Below, piece by piece: positions 1 to 12,417 of a stretch of 64,000 nucleotides of DNA. The translations under genes were made by a program, and so were the position numbers. Source of the stretch: Portulaca oleracea. Its lineage: Eukaryota > Streptophyta > Magnoliopsida > Caryophyllales > Portulacaceae. The notes beneath the pieces are model-generated. The model ran no database searches, was not told the origin of the DNA, and saw only the letters and a list, made by a program, of their open reading frames with translations. The stretch is taken from the NCBI GenBank assembly GCA_029582165.1, contig CM055877.1:38842249-38906248 (forward strand), read 5' to 3'. Within the stretch, counting starts at the first letter, position 1, and every line of letters begins with the position of its first letter.

Positions 1-74
1 TACAATCTCTATGTATTTGTTACAAAATAAAATGTAACTCCTCCGATTCGATCTCCTTGAACAAACTTGAACGA
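1..74 (-). repeat. Fragment of the 3' LTR of gypsy element 1
   Basis: These 74 bases match 3377-3450, inside the LTR at 3292-5825, with one difference (C/T). The match stops abruptly and coding sequence follows. The window therefore begins inside the left (3') LTR. The rest of that LTR and the missing RT/RNase H/integrase part of the element were probably removed in one deletion. The last codons of the protease ORF are read from this LTR piece. Confidence 0.75.
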
Positions 75-3000
75 ATCTCGTTAAGACCATGCGGTTTTGC
101 TTCAATGACTTGTCCTAGTGCCGCGGGATTGGTGAAGTCATAACCAGCCTTCTCCATGAGTTTGTATGCGTTAGGACCGAATCCCTCATTTTTCTGCTCT
201 TGAGGTGAATTATTTTCCTCCTTCAATGAGGTGTGAGAAGAAGGAATGAAACCCGAAAGGGGGGGCTTGACTACCTTGGGTTGGTATGTCTTTGGTATGG
301 GCAACGTTGCACTTACTTTAAGTGTGTGCAGGTCAGGGTCTCCAACTCTCTTGTTAATTTTGCCTCCCATAGTTTGGCTCATTTGACCGCTGAATGGGGA
401 TTCTCCTTCCTTACGACGAGACTTCGGGATATACCTTAACACCGGGGGTGTAACAGTAGCTGAGGTGTCTGCTCGTATTGCAACTTGTCCAGAGGGTCTT
501 GATATATCCTCGCATTCATCGCTTTGTTTCATAAGTGCTTGACTTTCTTGCATGGTCTTTGAAATTCTTTTACCCGTAGAGGAGATCATGGGTGGCATCG
601 TCTCTTTCGGGGTTGTTTCTTCCTCGAAAAATTTCGCATCGGCAAAATGCGACTCAGCTTGAGCGAATGGTTTAGCATCTCCGTTAATCTTTCTTTCACC
701 ATCGCGATAATACTTGGGACATTGATGGAGTGTGGAGGCTACTATTCCATGCTCATGGTGCCACGGACGCCCAAGTAGCAGCTTGTAAGATGTCCTGGCA
801 TCAATCACATGAAAGATAGTGGACGTTACCAAATCACCCATAGTCAGCTCTAAACGGATCATACCAATTGCACGCTGACCCTCCAGGTTAAACCCATGAA
901 TCATCATTCTACTCTTAGATAGTTCTTCTGTCGTGATTCCTAGACCATTCATGGTAGACTTAGGCATGATGTTAACAACTGAACCTCCGTCCACTAGCAT
1001 ACATTTCACCTTCTTCTCTCGAATATAACCAGTCACGAACAAAGGACGGTTGTGAGGTTTGGATCCTAGTAACAGGTCATCATCTGTAAAACTGACCGCT
1101 GTATTACAAGCAGAACATTGAGTAAGATTTTTTGCTTGTCCACCAACATATTTAACTTTATCAATGTAAAGCTTTGGTTCGCGTAGAGCAGTAGCGACGT
1201 GTTTGCGCATTTCCTCTGGCAAATGGAAGACTTCATTCCAACTCATGCACGTTGGCAAAATATCCATGATAGCTAGGGTCTTCTCGTTACCTTTCCTTGA
1301 TTCTGTCTCCTTTTTTGCTCCATCTTCTTCATCTACTTGTTCAGAACAAAATGTCATGTTTACAGTGACACTCCCGAAGGAGTCGGATGGAAGAACTTCT
1401 CCTAGTGTATTACCACCATCCATCGGGTCTTTAGTAGAACATGCTTCGATACAAATATGATTAACCTCAACATTATCATCGGTATCGAGTATGATTTTTC
1501 TTTCCTTAGCCAGTTGCATAATGCGTTCTTTGAGCGTAATTCATTTTTCAAGTGGATGACTCACGACCCTATGATAACGGCAATACCTAGGGTCGGAAGT
1601 CTTCCCAGCTTCTTCTGGCCGTTTTGGTTCGGGAAGTTCAATGATCTTGTTTTCCAACAAACCGTCCAACATCCCTTGCAAGTCCGAATCAGGAAACGGA
1701 TACTTCTTCTCTTGGAGCTCCTTCAATGTCAAACGTTTCTTTGTGGTGTCTCGTGCCGCAAAACTCCTTTTATCTTCAACCTTTGACTTCCCCAAAATCC
1801 GGACTGGCTCATTTGTTGAGACTAACATGGATTCTCTCGTTGAGCTCTTGGAAGTTTTAATACTCTTCTTTAGATCCCCTCTATCTCTCTTTGGCTCAAA
1901 GGAAGAGGATGTGGGCTTGCCGCGTCGATTGGCTATTGTAATCTCCATTTCATGAGCCTTGGTTGCCAACTCCCGGAAAGTTCTCGGCTTACTCATTTGC
2001 AAGACATAGAGCAAGTCCCAATTCATACCATTGGCGCACATCTCAACGGCCGAAGCCTCAGATAAGCGATATTTGTACTCGAGGCTGAGCGCACGCCACC
2101 GATTGATATAGTCAAGAACTGGTTCATCTGTCCATTGCTTAGTGTTTGTCAACTCAGTCATGCTAACAATTCTTTGAGTACTGTAGAACCTGTTCAAGAA
2201 TTCTTGCTCCATTTGTTCCCAACTATCAACGGATTCAGGCTCTAAGTCAAGATAATCGAAGCGGTACCTTTCAAGGTGCGGACGAATGTTTCACTAGCGA
2301 TCACCATCGACCGCATTGTTGCACGTTTCGATGAAGTGTGCAACATGTTGCTTCGGGTTCCCTTTTCCTTCGAATTGGATAAACTTTGGGGGTTGGTACC
2401 CACGAGGCATGCGAAGGGCGTCAATCCTCTTCGTGTACGGTTTGGTGTACAGATGAGTCCGCGTCGCGCCTCCTCCTAGTTGAGCCTTGATCGCATTCAC
2501 CACTAAGTTCTGGATTTGCTCCACAGACAAAGAACCTGAGCCGGAGTCTTCCTTCTTCTCTTCTTCTTCATCGGAATCTCCGTGATTGGATCCCTTGTCA
2601 GAATCTTCATCTTCTGAGCTAATGACATAGTTGCTAGCGGGGCGCTTCTCTAACTTTTTCGTTAGCTTCTTAACCCGTTCATCTTGGCGCTTGATATGCT
2701 CGGTTTTCTCCTCGCTTTCTCTCTCAAGTCTAGCCAGGACGGCCTTCATGGTTTTGAACTCTTCTTCATAGTTAATGGCTCCAGTGGTCATAACCGGCAT
2801 AACAACGGTGTCAACAGATTCAGTGTCGGAATGTGAGAGCATGTCATTTGGAGACTTTAGCATTTCTCCGTCGCTCTCATAATCTTCAGTTTCTTCATCA
2901 AATGGTTGTGTCACAAACTCCATGTGACGGTGAAGTTGATCCATCCACTGAGCGGATGCTTCCTTTGGAGGGACTTGAACGAATTTCTCTCTAAGCAAAT

Positions 3001-3210
3001 GAGATGTGATGTGACTTGCCGGGGCAAGTCGAAATCAGCAACATGTGATGGTGCAATCACATCAGTTTGTTTCTGGGCCTCCATAGCAGCGGTCTTGGCC
3101 ATCCTTCTTGTGACTACTTCGTTCGACGTCATACTAACAATTGCCGACCCTTGGGATTTGGACGGAATAGCTTTCTTCGAAAAAAGAGGGATGTTACTGC
3201 TAGGAGCCAT
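20..3210 (-). pseudogene. Ty3/gypsy gag-protease, broken (element 1)
   Basis: Gag and aspartic protease of a plant Ty3/gypsy retrotransposon, read right to left. The likely start is the ATG at 3210 (MAPSSN...), just inside the primer-binding region. The first reading frame (3210 to about 3000) shifts into the frame 2998-2294, which has an acidic and coiled middle part. Two compensating frameshifts near 2300-2220 separate it from 2212-1541, which holds the retrotransposon gag core (NRFYST, YINRWR). A TGA at 1541-1543 sits where the motif HPLEK should be followed by Cys, so it breaks the zinc-finger-like motif. The frame continues from 1519 to 20 with the protease: LVDGGSVVNIMP is the active-site region and LLGRPW lies downstream. 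Reverse transcriptase, RNase H and integrase are absent. The C-terminal codons come from LTR sequence. The family is clear from the motifs; the Tat-like lineage is inference. Confidence 0.8.
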
Positions 3211-3291
3211 GTCTTCTTTGATTGATGAGCGATTTGTTTTTTTGGAGAAAGAGATGAGAGGTAGAGATGTCCCACCGAGCGTGCCAAAATT

Positions 3292-5825
3292 TGTAGACAC
3301 AAATTTCCGGGTCTAAATAAATAAACACAAGAAATTAATGAACAAATATAATATATTAATTTCAAAGGATTTTGGGTACAATCTCTATGTATTTGTTATA
3401 AAATAAAATGTAACTCCTCCGATTCGATCTCCTTGAACAAACTTGAACGAGTCTTGAATGAGTATGGTTTTGGATGAATATGATCTTGGATGAATATAGT
3501 CTTGAATGAATATATTCTTGGATGAATGTAGTCTTGAACGAGGGTCGTAGAGACTTGATCCCGATCAAGAGGAAGTGGTTCGATCTTCCACGAATGGACG
3601 GCACGAGCTTAAACTTTGTTGTGCTTCTTGTCTTCGAGAGAGAGAGTATGAGAGCTTTTGAATCTTCCTTTGATATCTTTTTCTGAACTCCCTTCAAAAT
3701 GAAGGAGGAAGCTCTGTATTTATAGAGAACCTGGACCAACATTTAGGCCCATTTAATTCCTTAAAAAAAAAGGACAAATATTTATGTGTCATCCATGACA
3801 CATGGCGTAATTTAATTAGCCAAAAATGTAATGTCGTTTAATTTATCATTAAATGATCCACCATAATTAATTTTGACACATGGCGGATTATAATTGGCCG
3901 AATTAAAATAACTTGAATTTCCACGTGACAAGTCTTGATTGATTGACAATTTTTTTGCCTTCTACAGAAGGCTTCCAAAATTGCTATTGCTGGATTAGGA
4001 AGGAGATTAAGGGGTTTGGGAAACTAAGTGAAATTCGAAAAGGAATACAAAATATTTAATAATAAATAAATTAAGAACCCACGTTTACAGCTTTTTCATT
4101 ATACTTGTCGCCTAACCTATGTATTAATTCATTAATGAAGTCAAATTTTTGGCCCCAATTTTTGCAGTTGGGCCATAGCCCAATTAGAATGAAATTTGGG
4201 CACCTATTTTACAAATATATCGACCCTTTTACACATCTACCGATTTTTTGCTGAAGAAAGCGACGTCTGGCCCAGTCTCCCTCCAACTTTCTATTGACCC
4301 TATTAAAAAGGGTCAAGCATGAAGGGTCACAAATTGGGCCCTTTTTTAGTAGTGATCATAGGGGAGATGTGCAACCAATCTGAATATGGGATGCTTCACG
4401 TGAATAAGAGAGAGAGATGGTATGGTTCACGTGAGAAACCAGGATCTGTGGGAAGCTTTTGTGACGTGAGGTCTTTTGTGAGAGGAGGAATGAGAAAGAT
4501 TGAATCTTTGAGAGGTTGAAAGGAGAGAGAGGGAGGGTGACGTGAGAGAGAGAGAGAGAGGATTCTTGGCGTGAGGCCTTTGAGAGAGGGAGATTTGAGA
4601 GAGAGGATTTGAGAGGGACGTTTGGGAGAGGAAGATGGGATTAGAGTTTGTGGGAGCGAGAGTTGGCGTTAGGAGAGAGAGATGGAGATTGACGTGGATA
4701 AGAGAAAAAAGAGGGAACTTGGATTTTTTTTTTGGATTTTGGGATTCATCAAAACAAAAGACTTGTTTTTGGGTTTTGGTTTTAATCAAACTAGAAAGAC
4801 TTGTTTTTGGATTTTGGGTTTAAAGAATCAAACAAAAGGTAAAAGATAAAAACAAAGATAGATCAAGGGATCATACTTGTTACAGAAATACCTTCAAGAT
4901 GAAACCATAGGGCTACTTGTTTTTCCACCTAGTTACGGAAACACCTTCTAGGTTTCAGAGACAAGCTCTTCCTCACCACTTGGTTGTCATACCAAGATAC
5001 AATAGAAGAGATCAAACGAGGTTTATCCAAACACTCAGGGGGGTAAGCTCCAAGCTTGATTGATAACTCAAAACTGGAATGCCTTTGAGAGGCTACAAGC
5101 CTAGCTATTTATACTAACTAAATCCTAAACCTCCTAGGACTATCTAAATTGGCGTGCAAGCCATCTTCTCCTACTAGGACTCTATTACTTGGCGTGCTAG
5201 CCAAGGACTCCTAATACTAGACGCCTAAACAACCATCTCCTCCTTAGATTAGGACTCCTTATCCGAAGGGGAGTTAGTTACAAAAGATAGTAAATTAGTA
5301 ATCCTTTTAGGACTTGGTTTTTCTAATCCAAGAAGGACTAGTTACAAAATAAGCCAACCTTATCTAGGCTACAAGACTAACTTAGCGCCTAAACTAACTA
5401 CATCACACGTCACATACACACACACACCATCCTGATGGACACGCATGCTTCTCGAGATGGACACGCATCCTGATGTGACACTAGGTCGGACAAGACCCAC
5501 CCACATACATGCCAGTATGTTGGGCCTGGGAGAAGCCCATGCACGCTTCTCTAGGTGGACACGCTTCCCGAGGCAAATCGGGTCGGGCCTGACCCACCCA
5601 CATACCTGCAGGTATGTTGGGCCTAGGAGAAGCTCAGCTGCATGCTTCGCGAGGCTTCACTTTTTTGGGCTGTTTGGGTTGAACTTTCTTTGTGATGGCT
5701 TTTTTGGGGTTTTTCCTTCATTTTTTGCATTTCAAAATTCTTGGCATTTTCTTAAATTAAAATAAAATGAAAATAAATTACAATATTTCTAAAGCTGAAT
5801 TCAGCGCCAAAATTCAGCGTCTACA
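3292..5825 (-). repeat. 5' LTR of gypsy element 1
   Basis: It begins TGTAGAC and ends GTCTACA, a perfect inverted pair, and abuts the element's primer-binding region. That region read on the - strand is TTGGCACGCTCGGTGGGAC, just below 3292, a sequence typical of plant gypsy leaders. The LTR holds a GA-rich stretch (4400-4690) and an imperfect duplication of about 105 bp near 5450-5660 (GGACACGC... TATGTTGGGCCT). It has two possible - strand TATA boxes (about 3717-3724 and 5100). The left LTR is mostly deleted, so the length of 2534 bp cannot be checked against a partner. Confidence 0.65.
3715..3724 (-). promoter_or_regulatory. Candidate TATA box of gypsy LTR 1
   Basis: On the - strand this reads TCTATAAATAC. 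It lies about 430 bp upstream of the LTR end, a plausible position for transcription start in R. A second TATA-like site (TATAAATA, - strand) lies near 5100, so the active start is uncertain. Confidence 0.4.
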
Positions 5826-7770
5826 TACCTCTAAATAATCATGCATCGCCTTAGCAATTGATGAGATAGTGAAGCTAGTAGATCCTCACTTTAGGTAAAG
5901 TGGAACACTTCCCTCAATGTGTTTAGAAATGTGCAAGGGTTCACTCAAACTCATTCCAATGTATGCAACTACCATAACATTGACAAGACTCTTAACTCTC
6001 CATCATTGAGGACAACATGCAACAATGCTAATGATCATGAGTACTTTCAAAAGGTTGTAATAGGGTCTGGGCTAGGGTAAGAAGGGAAATTATTTGGAAA
6101 ATGTGGAGCTAAGCAGCCAAGTACCTAAAGAGGAACAACATTTCCACTACATGCAATGTAACACCTCACACTGAACCTTAGATGAGTATAAAACATCCCC
6201 AACAAATGAAACTCGGGATAGAGTACCAAACAATTCTTTATTTTTCTCGTTTTTTCGTTTTTCTTTTTCTTTTTTCTTTTTTTTATTTTTTCTTTTTTTA
6301 ATTTTTTTTTAGTGACAAGTATGAATACACAAATAACAAACCTTATCTCAACAATCACAAAATTAATACCTTCGATCATAAGAAGGGAGAAGGAATCATT
6401 AATAATGCATTCCCTTTACAACAACCAATCATTAGAATTGACACCTAACAAAAGACAACACAACTGAAATGTTGTTCATTCTATCTTGGTTAAGGGTAAA
6501 CAATTATAAATAGGCTAAGGGTTTATTGATGGGGTAAACAACAAGATAGGAAAAAAGGGTTAGAAAAGGCTAGCAGAAAAAGGTCAAGTTCTCAGGTGGC
6601 ATTTTGGTTGTGCATCTAACAAAAGGATGCCTCAATCATATTAACAGAATGCATATGTCAAATGTGATTTTAAGAAATGTCAAGTCAAGTTCTAGAGATG
6701 CACACATGGAAGAGTCAGACACAAAAATAAATAAGACTATGAATAGTTTATGAAGACTCAAAATCTCACAAGTTATTTTACTAACTCTTCAACTAGCTCA
6801 AAAAGTTAAACAATTACTAAGACTCAACAATCATGCAAGCAGTACTCAAGAGCAAAAGGCTTGCACAAAGGCAATACAACTCAAAGCGTTTCCTCTGGAT
6901 AATTGCTTCGACCTAGACATCTTGTTCAGTGTAATGCCCCCAGGCTTCGAGGTACTTGTAGAATTCATTAGTATCCCAACCTCGGGGTATTTTCTATTGG
7001 CTCATCCCTTTTCTTGGAAGTTATTCTAGTGCTTCAGCACATGGAGTGTTCTAAGGCATTTACCTCGTTTCCCTTGTTAGGCCAGAAGTTTGCTTATTAG
7101 TATAAGTGTTCTTCCAGCCCCCACTTAGCTAGTTCACTTTCGATTCTGATTCTTGCCAACCTTAGTGATACAAAGTCCTTAATAGGTTGGAACCTTAGAT
7201 GGGTGTTGTATAAGGGTTGTAAGCGTTGCACAAGCATATCTACTTGATGTTCCTTTGAAGGTCGGTCCTTAATAGGTTGGAACCTTAGATGGGTGTTGTA
7301 TAAGGGTTTATGCATTATGGCACGTTTTGGGTTCGAAGGTCAATAAAAACACATAGCACACAAGCATGAATGGCAACCTAGCCAAGGATCTAAGTTTAAA
7401 GGTCAAAAGGTCAGGTTAACCTAACCTCTAGCTCGTGTCTCGAGTGTTTCATCTTCCATGGGGTGCATGGCATGATTAGCACACTCAGGTTGCTCCTTTC
7501 ATCATGTGGATTAAGGCGTGGTGCACGAGTTGGAAAACAACCACCTGCTCAGTGATGGTCTAAGTGGACCCACCAAGTTGAATGATTTTGTTTTCCCGAA
7601 ATGGTAAAAAAATGAGGATGATAACGTAAATGGTGCCTTGTGTGCCAAACAAAGGGGAAGGCCCGATTATGCATAATGCCTACAAAAAAGTGACAACTTT
7701 TTTTAAAAAACAAGAACCCGACTGTTCAAGTCTTACCCACTTTCTAAAGAAGTCCCCAGTGGAATCGCCA
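5826..7770 (-). mobile_element. Internal remnant of gypsy element 2 (no intact ORF)
   Basis: This stretch lies between the LTR of element 1 and the primer-binding site of element 2. No ORF with a recognisable domain is left. The segment near 6628-6720 (CAATCATATT ... AAGTTCTAGAG.TGCA) resembles 35346-35440 inside the LTR element at 32997-39398, which suggests related untranslated internal regions. A 43-bp direct repeat (TCCTTAATAGGTTGGAACC...) occurs at about 7170-7213 and 7265-7308. A T-rich tract lies at 6236-6310. Confidence 0.5.
7752..7770 (-). other. Primer-binding site of gypsy element 2
   Basis: On the - strand it reads TGGCGATTCCACTGGGGAC, two bases inside the LTR that starts at 7772. 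This TGGCGAyTCCACTGGGGA type is common in plant Ty3/gypsy elements of the Tat/Ogre kind. I recall it as tRNA-derived but cannot name the tRNA with certainty. Confidence 0.65.
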
Positions 7771-7771
7771 T

Positions 7772-10101
7772 TGTAAGGCCCGCGGCCCGGAAGACACGGG
7801 CCCTCACGGAGTGTTGAGATCGACATAGGGTGCTTATTATTCTAGCACTAATACTTATCTTTAAATTTTCATTTCATGTAGTTTTAATTTAATTTAACCA
7901 GGTTTTCTTTCGAATGGTTTTCGATAATACTGAGGGACTCCCGCAACCCGGAGCCGAAATCAAATTGGATTTCCCAAAGAGGGATCCTCGCGAATCCAAC
8001 AATCAGGAGAACTTTGAATTGGGCCCCAGCATCATGACCAGTTCGCTAGAATTTAAGACCGATGTCAACCCAAGCTCATAGAATTGGGATCTGCAAGGAT
8101 CCCAGACCCATGGGTCCTGTGATCCGCGAGGATCCATACGCCCCTGGGTTTGGGATCCGCGAGGATCTCCAGTCCCTTAGGCTGGGTAACCTTTGGTCCA
8201 ACTTCGAGTGAAATTATTTTCCCCCATATTCCCGAAAATTATCAAAAGAAAAGATCGTTAATTAAAAAGTAAACATGCACAAAATGAAGCGGAGTCACCA
8301 GTTAGTTTTTGACAAAAACTAAAAAACATTAAAAAGAGAAAACTCCATAAATTGCAAACCAAACATGATAAAAGGTTCGGGGGTAAAGGTACAAGTGTAG
8401 GAGGGTTGCTCCTACACCGCTCGTCAAAACGGCCTTTACTCCATCTGGTTCTGTTTGAGAAAGAGAGAAAAAAAACAGAAAACTAGAAAACAAAGCTGTC
8501 ACAAAGCCTTTTAAATTACATGATCATGAAACGAACAAACATCTAAACAAAATGAAAAATACAGCGGGCGGGGACAAAGGATTACATGATTACAAACTTA
8601 GTAAAACAATCGGGAAAAAAATTACCAATCCCCCTATATGGGATCCGCGAGGATCTTTAGCTCAGGGTTCAACTTCAAAAACATATGGCTACTGTTTTCC
8701 GACTTAAACCGAAGCACCAGTGAGGTTCTCACCCTTCTGATCCGCGAGCATCTCTCGACTCAAAATGCTATGTCTTGCACTGCTGCTAATATTTGCCTTT
8801 AAATGCACCTATATTTGACTTCTCTCTCCCTCGAAACTTATCGCTGAGGTTTTTTATAAGCATGTCATCTGGGAGTTATCAGCAACTGCCCATTTCCCCC
8901 CTCACTCCCTCGGATCGTCGAGGAACACATGTCATGGGGCAAGTGCGGAGACGTCGCTCCTTGACTGAATAAATTGCCAACTTTGAATAAATCCGTGAAG
9001 ACTTGATATTGGTCACTTTGACAGGATTCGCGTAGACCTGTGTTTCTGGGCTGAAAAAGGATCCGCCAGGATCTCTTATTTGGGCTGAAAAAATGGATCC
9101 GCCAGGGTCCTCTTCTAGGCCGAAAAATTGATCCGCGAGAATTTGTTCTTGGGCTAAAATTAAACATGGATCCGCGAGGATCTGATTCTGGCTGAAAATT
9201 TGATGAGTGGGGATTTCTCTATGTATGTTAGTAGGTATTTCCTTATATCTACAGTTATCTTACTGAAGTCACTTGCAATTGGACTCATGGGATCCGCGAG
9301 GACCTCAGTGGTAAGAGTCAATTTTTTAGGCCAACTTGAACAAGCCACATGAGTCGATCATGGGATCCGCGAGGATCCCTATACCCAACTACTAACATTT
9401 ATCATCTGCATTGCGCTGGAAAAACAAGTCTGTCATCATGAGTCGATCACGTGATCTGCGAGGATCCCTATACCCAGTTACAAATATTTACTATAATTTT
9501 TTTTTTGTATCTACAGCCTGCCAAAGTACTTGTGTTGACCTTGACACGGGAGTTTGACTTTGACTTGACCAAGAGTCGACTTTGACCTATAATTGACCTT
9601 GACTCGGGAGTTGACTTTGACTTGAATTTGACCGAGAGTTGACTTTGGACCGAGAATATTGGATCCGCGAGGGACCCGGGTACGGGATCCGTGAGGACCC
9701 CGGGTATTCCATCCACGAGGACCCCGGGTACTGGATCCATGGGGACCTGGGTATTGGATCTGCGAGCTAGGGACCCGAGTGTGGGATGGGCGAAGACCTC
9801 AAGTACTGGCTCTGCGAGGCAGCGTCTTGGGCCTAATTCATTTGGATCCAGGAGATCCTATTGAATTGGGATCCACGAGGACCCTTTAACCCGATATGAC
9901 CGGGAATTGACTTACAAAAAGGGAAAGGACTTATCGTTGGGCCAAATCAAAATTGACATAGGTTCTAGAGTCAGCGAGGAGATCTAACTGCCCAGCCCAA
10001 GTCACAATCCATGACGTGTCCATATAGTCCAAAGTCCACGAGGACTCTAACAAGCTTGAAATCCTCGAGGTGCTTACTGAGTATTATTTTTGGTGTCTAC
10101 A
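7772..10101 (-). repeat. LTR of gypsy element 2 with GGATCC-palindrome array
   Basis: It starts TGTAAGGCC next to the primer-binding site and ends GGTGTCTACA. The body carries about 18 scattered copies of a degenerate palindromic motif, GGATCCGCGAGGATC, for example near 8121, 8152, 8640, 9058, 9169, 9290, 9361, 9661 and 9684. It also has a TTGACTTTGACTTGACC-type repeat block at about 9530-9655. No partner LTR lies in the window: the left part of this element was lost or covered by element 1. The right boundary rests on the CA end and is less certain than the left. Confidence 0.6.
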
Positions 10102-11099
10102 ATATCATATTCATTTGGATCAAATTATATAAAGTTGCTACAATCAAATATTGCACTTGAATCACATTGAGATTGTTGCAGCGTTCTATGCTCATTTGAC
10201 ATTCTTTTGTGTATAAACTTGTTCCAATGTCTTCCTATATACTAATCCTTGGGTCTTAAGACAAATACTAAAGTTCAATATTATATGGATCAAGGTTTCA
10301 GCGAATCAACTATTACTCTCATCATTGTATACATTAGGAGTTATCATCCAACCACGAAATGCTTGAAATGACCCCTCACTAATTAATCAAGACCAACCAG
10401 GACACCCCTCTTGTTTCTCAATCTCTCTCTCATCCTCATGGTGGGTGCAATATTTTATGGTGCCTCTTTACAAGGTTCTCCATGCTCCCTTCTTCGAACA
10501 AAGTTTTAAAATAGTAAGTTCCCCAAACAAATTTTCTAATACAGGAAGGTTCTAACTGGGATTCCCCTTTTATGATCTCCCCACACACCCTTCCCTTGTT
10601 TTATTTATACATATATACATATTATATCTCGATCTTTAAATAAAAATAAAATATTATATCTCATGGGTGAAAAAGTTTCAAGTAGTGCTTTTACCAAAGT
10701 GAGGAAGGAGTAACACTAGTCTTTCAAATTATTTGGCAACAGGTGTTCTTTGAGATAGTGTTTTATATTAGTCACATAGTTTTGTTTGATTGCACAAGCT
10801 AAAATCCTTTCATAAAAGGCTCATTGGCTAGTTGGTACAACTTATCAGGAACCGATTCCAAAGGCCCCAATGAATAAATTGTTTTGGTCTTAGCATCTAA
10901 AAATAAAAAATATAATTTTGAGTCACTTAATTATATAAAATTATTAGGTTATGATTCGGTAGGTTTATGTTATATCTAATAAGGTTTACCACAACTATTG
11001 ACCTTTTATATTTGATTTTCAACTGGATTCTCTAATTCCTTCACACCAATTGCATTATATTCAAACATATAAAAAGGATCTAAAAAGCAAATTTGTTTC
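10102..11099. other. Intergenic stretch, nothing recognised
   Basis: AT-rich sequence between gypsy LTR 2 and the SINE-like block. I see no ORF with a known domain, no clear terminal repeats and no RNA gene here. Confidence 0.5.
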
Positions 11100-11103
11100 C
11101 GTG

Positions 11104-11268
11104 TGGAGCATTACTTAACACTCAGATGGTACAGGCTTACAATTAAAGTGACGGTAGTCACAAGTTCGAGTCCGTCCCGAAGTATTTGCCATTAAATACC
11201 CAAATTTAATTACCTGCTAGCGTGAGATTATGGAGTAGTCACTGAGCTGTGTTGCGGAAAAAAAAATA
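11104..11268 (+). repeat. tRNA-derived SINE-like element
   Basis: The segment has a box-A-like CAGATGGTACAGG near 11123-11135 and a box-B-like AGTTCGAGTCC at 11163-11173, spaced as in a pol III internal promoter. The tail is a short A run at 11260-11268. The layout fits a plant tRNA-derived SINE. It does not fold as an intact tRNA by eye, and I could not define a target-site duplication. Confidence 0.5.
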
Positions 11269-11512
11269 ACAATTTTTATGAGCTCATGTCAACTACTAGG
11301 TGTAGGGGAAGTTTCAAAGTTTCTCTAATCCATTGTTTTCTTCATTTTCATAAGAGAAAGCCTAGATATAATCATTTTTAATGATCATCCTAATATGATT
11401 TAGGGTGTGTTTGGTGACTGAAAAATGGAGAAAACCATTTTTTTTAAAAAAAAAATTTTCTTTCACCCCTTTGTAAATTATTTTCTTGACTTCAACCTAA
11501 GGAAAACCATTT

Positions 11513-11530
11513 TCTCTCTCTCTCCCCTAC

Positions 11531-11573
<43 letters not shown>

Positions 11574-11880
11574 TCTCATACGTACGTACACCTGTTTTAA
11601 TATCTTCTCTCTCTCGTTTTTCTCTCTTCCACCACTCTCTCTCTCTCCTACACTCATTTTAATATTTTTTTCTCTCTCCCCCCCCTCCTCTCTCTAGTTT
11701 TGCTCTCTAAACCGCTCTCTCTCTCTCATGCACGCATTTTAATATATTTCTCTCGTTTTTCTCTCTCCTGCACTCGTTTCGATATCTCTCTGTCTCTCTC
11801 TCTCTCTCTCACCACTTTATCTTACACCTGTTTTAATATCTTTTTCTTTTTCTTTCTCTCTCTCCCCCTCTCCACCACTC
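11513..11880. repeat. CT/TCTC-rich low-complexity tract
   Basis: Runs of CTCTCT broken by CACTCGTTTTAATAT-like units repeated several times, about 60-80 bp apart (near 11590, 11650, 11735, 11775 and 11828). Probably a decayed tandem array within the PIF/Harbinger-like element. Serine/leucine-rich ORFs over it are artefacts. Confidence 0.8.
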
Positions 11881-11891
11881 TCCCTCACACA

Positions 11892-12417
11892 CAGTGGCGA
11901 ATCCAGAAATGAAATTAAACGGGTTCAAAGTCAAACATAAAAAAATCAAAACAATAAACTAGAAAACTTACAATAAAAAAAACCATCGACGAGGTGCCAT
12001 GACTTGAAAATATTCCAAGATGTCATCTTTTGAAAAAAAAAACATTGAACATTCAAGTTTGGTAGGATCCAAACATGGAACCTGCTGACACTTTGTCACT
12101 AACAAAGGGATGAGCCACACAACTGCACCACTTCTTTTAATTCCATACTTTTACATATAGTATTTATACTTTTTTTACCTAGTTTCATTTATAAAAACTA
12201 GGCTTAGAGGTTTGATAGGATTTGATCACATGACTTGCCGTCACATTGCCACAAAACAAGTGTGCGCCACTCCGCTACACCAATTTTTCTGATTTCTTCT
12301 TGACACATATTGTACTTATATGTTTTCTACCGAGTTTTATTTATAAAACAAGAAATTTTTGGTTTTTTTTAAGCGAGTTACTTGAACCCATGTGAACTCA
12401 TTTTGGATCTGCCCCTG
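11892..12417. mobile_element. Non-autonomous hAT element nested in PIF element
   Basis: The termini CAGTGGCGAATCC and GGATCTGCCCCTG form imperfect inverted repeats of the plant hAT type. The 8-bp duplication CTCACACA flanks the unit exactly (11884-11891 and 12418-12425), as expected for hAT. No transposase is encoded. Confidence 0.8.

Noticed and set aside
11121..11175. tRNA gene
   Set aside because: Has A- and B-box-like words but no cloverleaf that I can draw; better explained as a tRNA-derived SINE.
11425..11912. Ser/Leu-rich ORFs over the CT tract
   Set aside because: They are produced by a low-complexity CTCTCT run inside a PIF/Harbinger-like element; no start context or domain.
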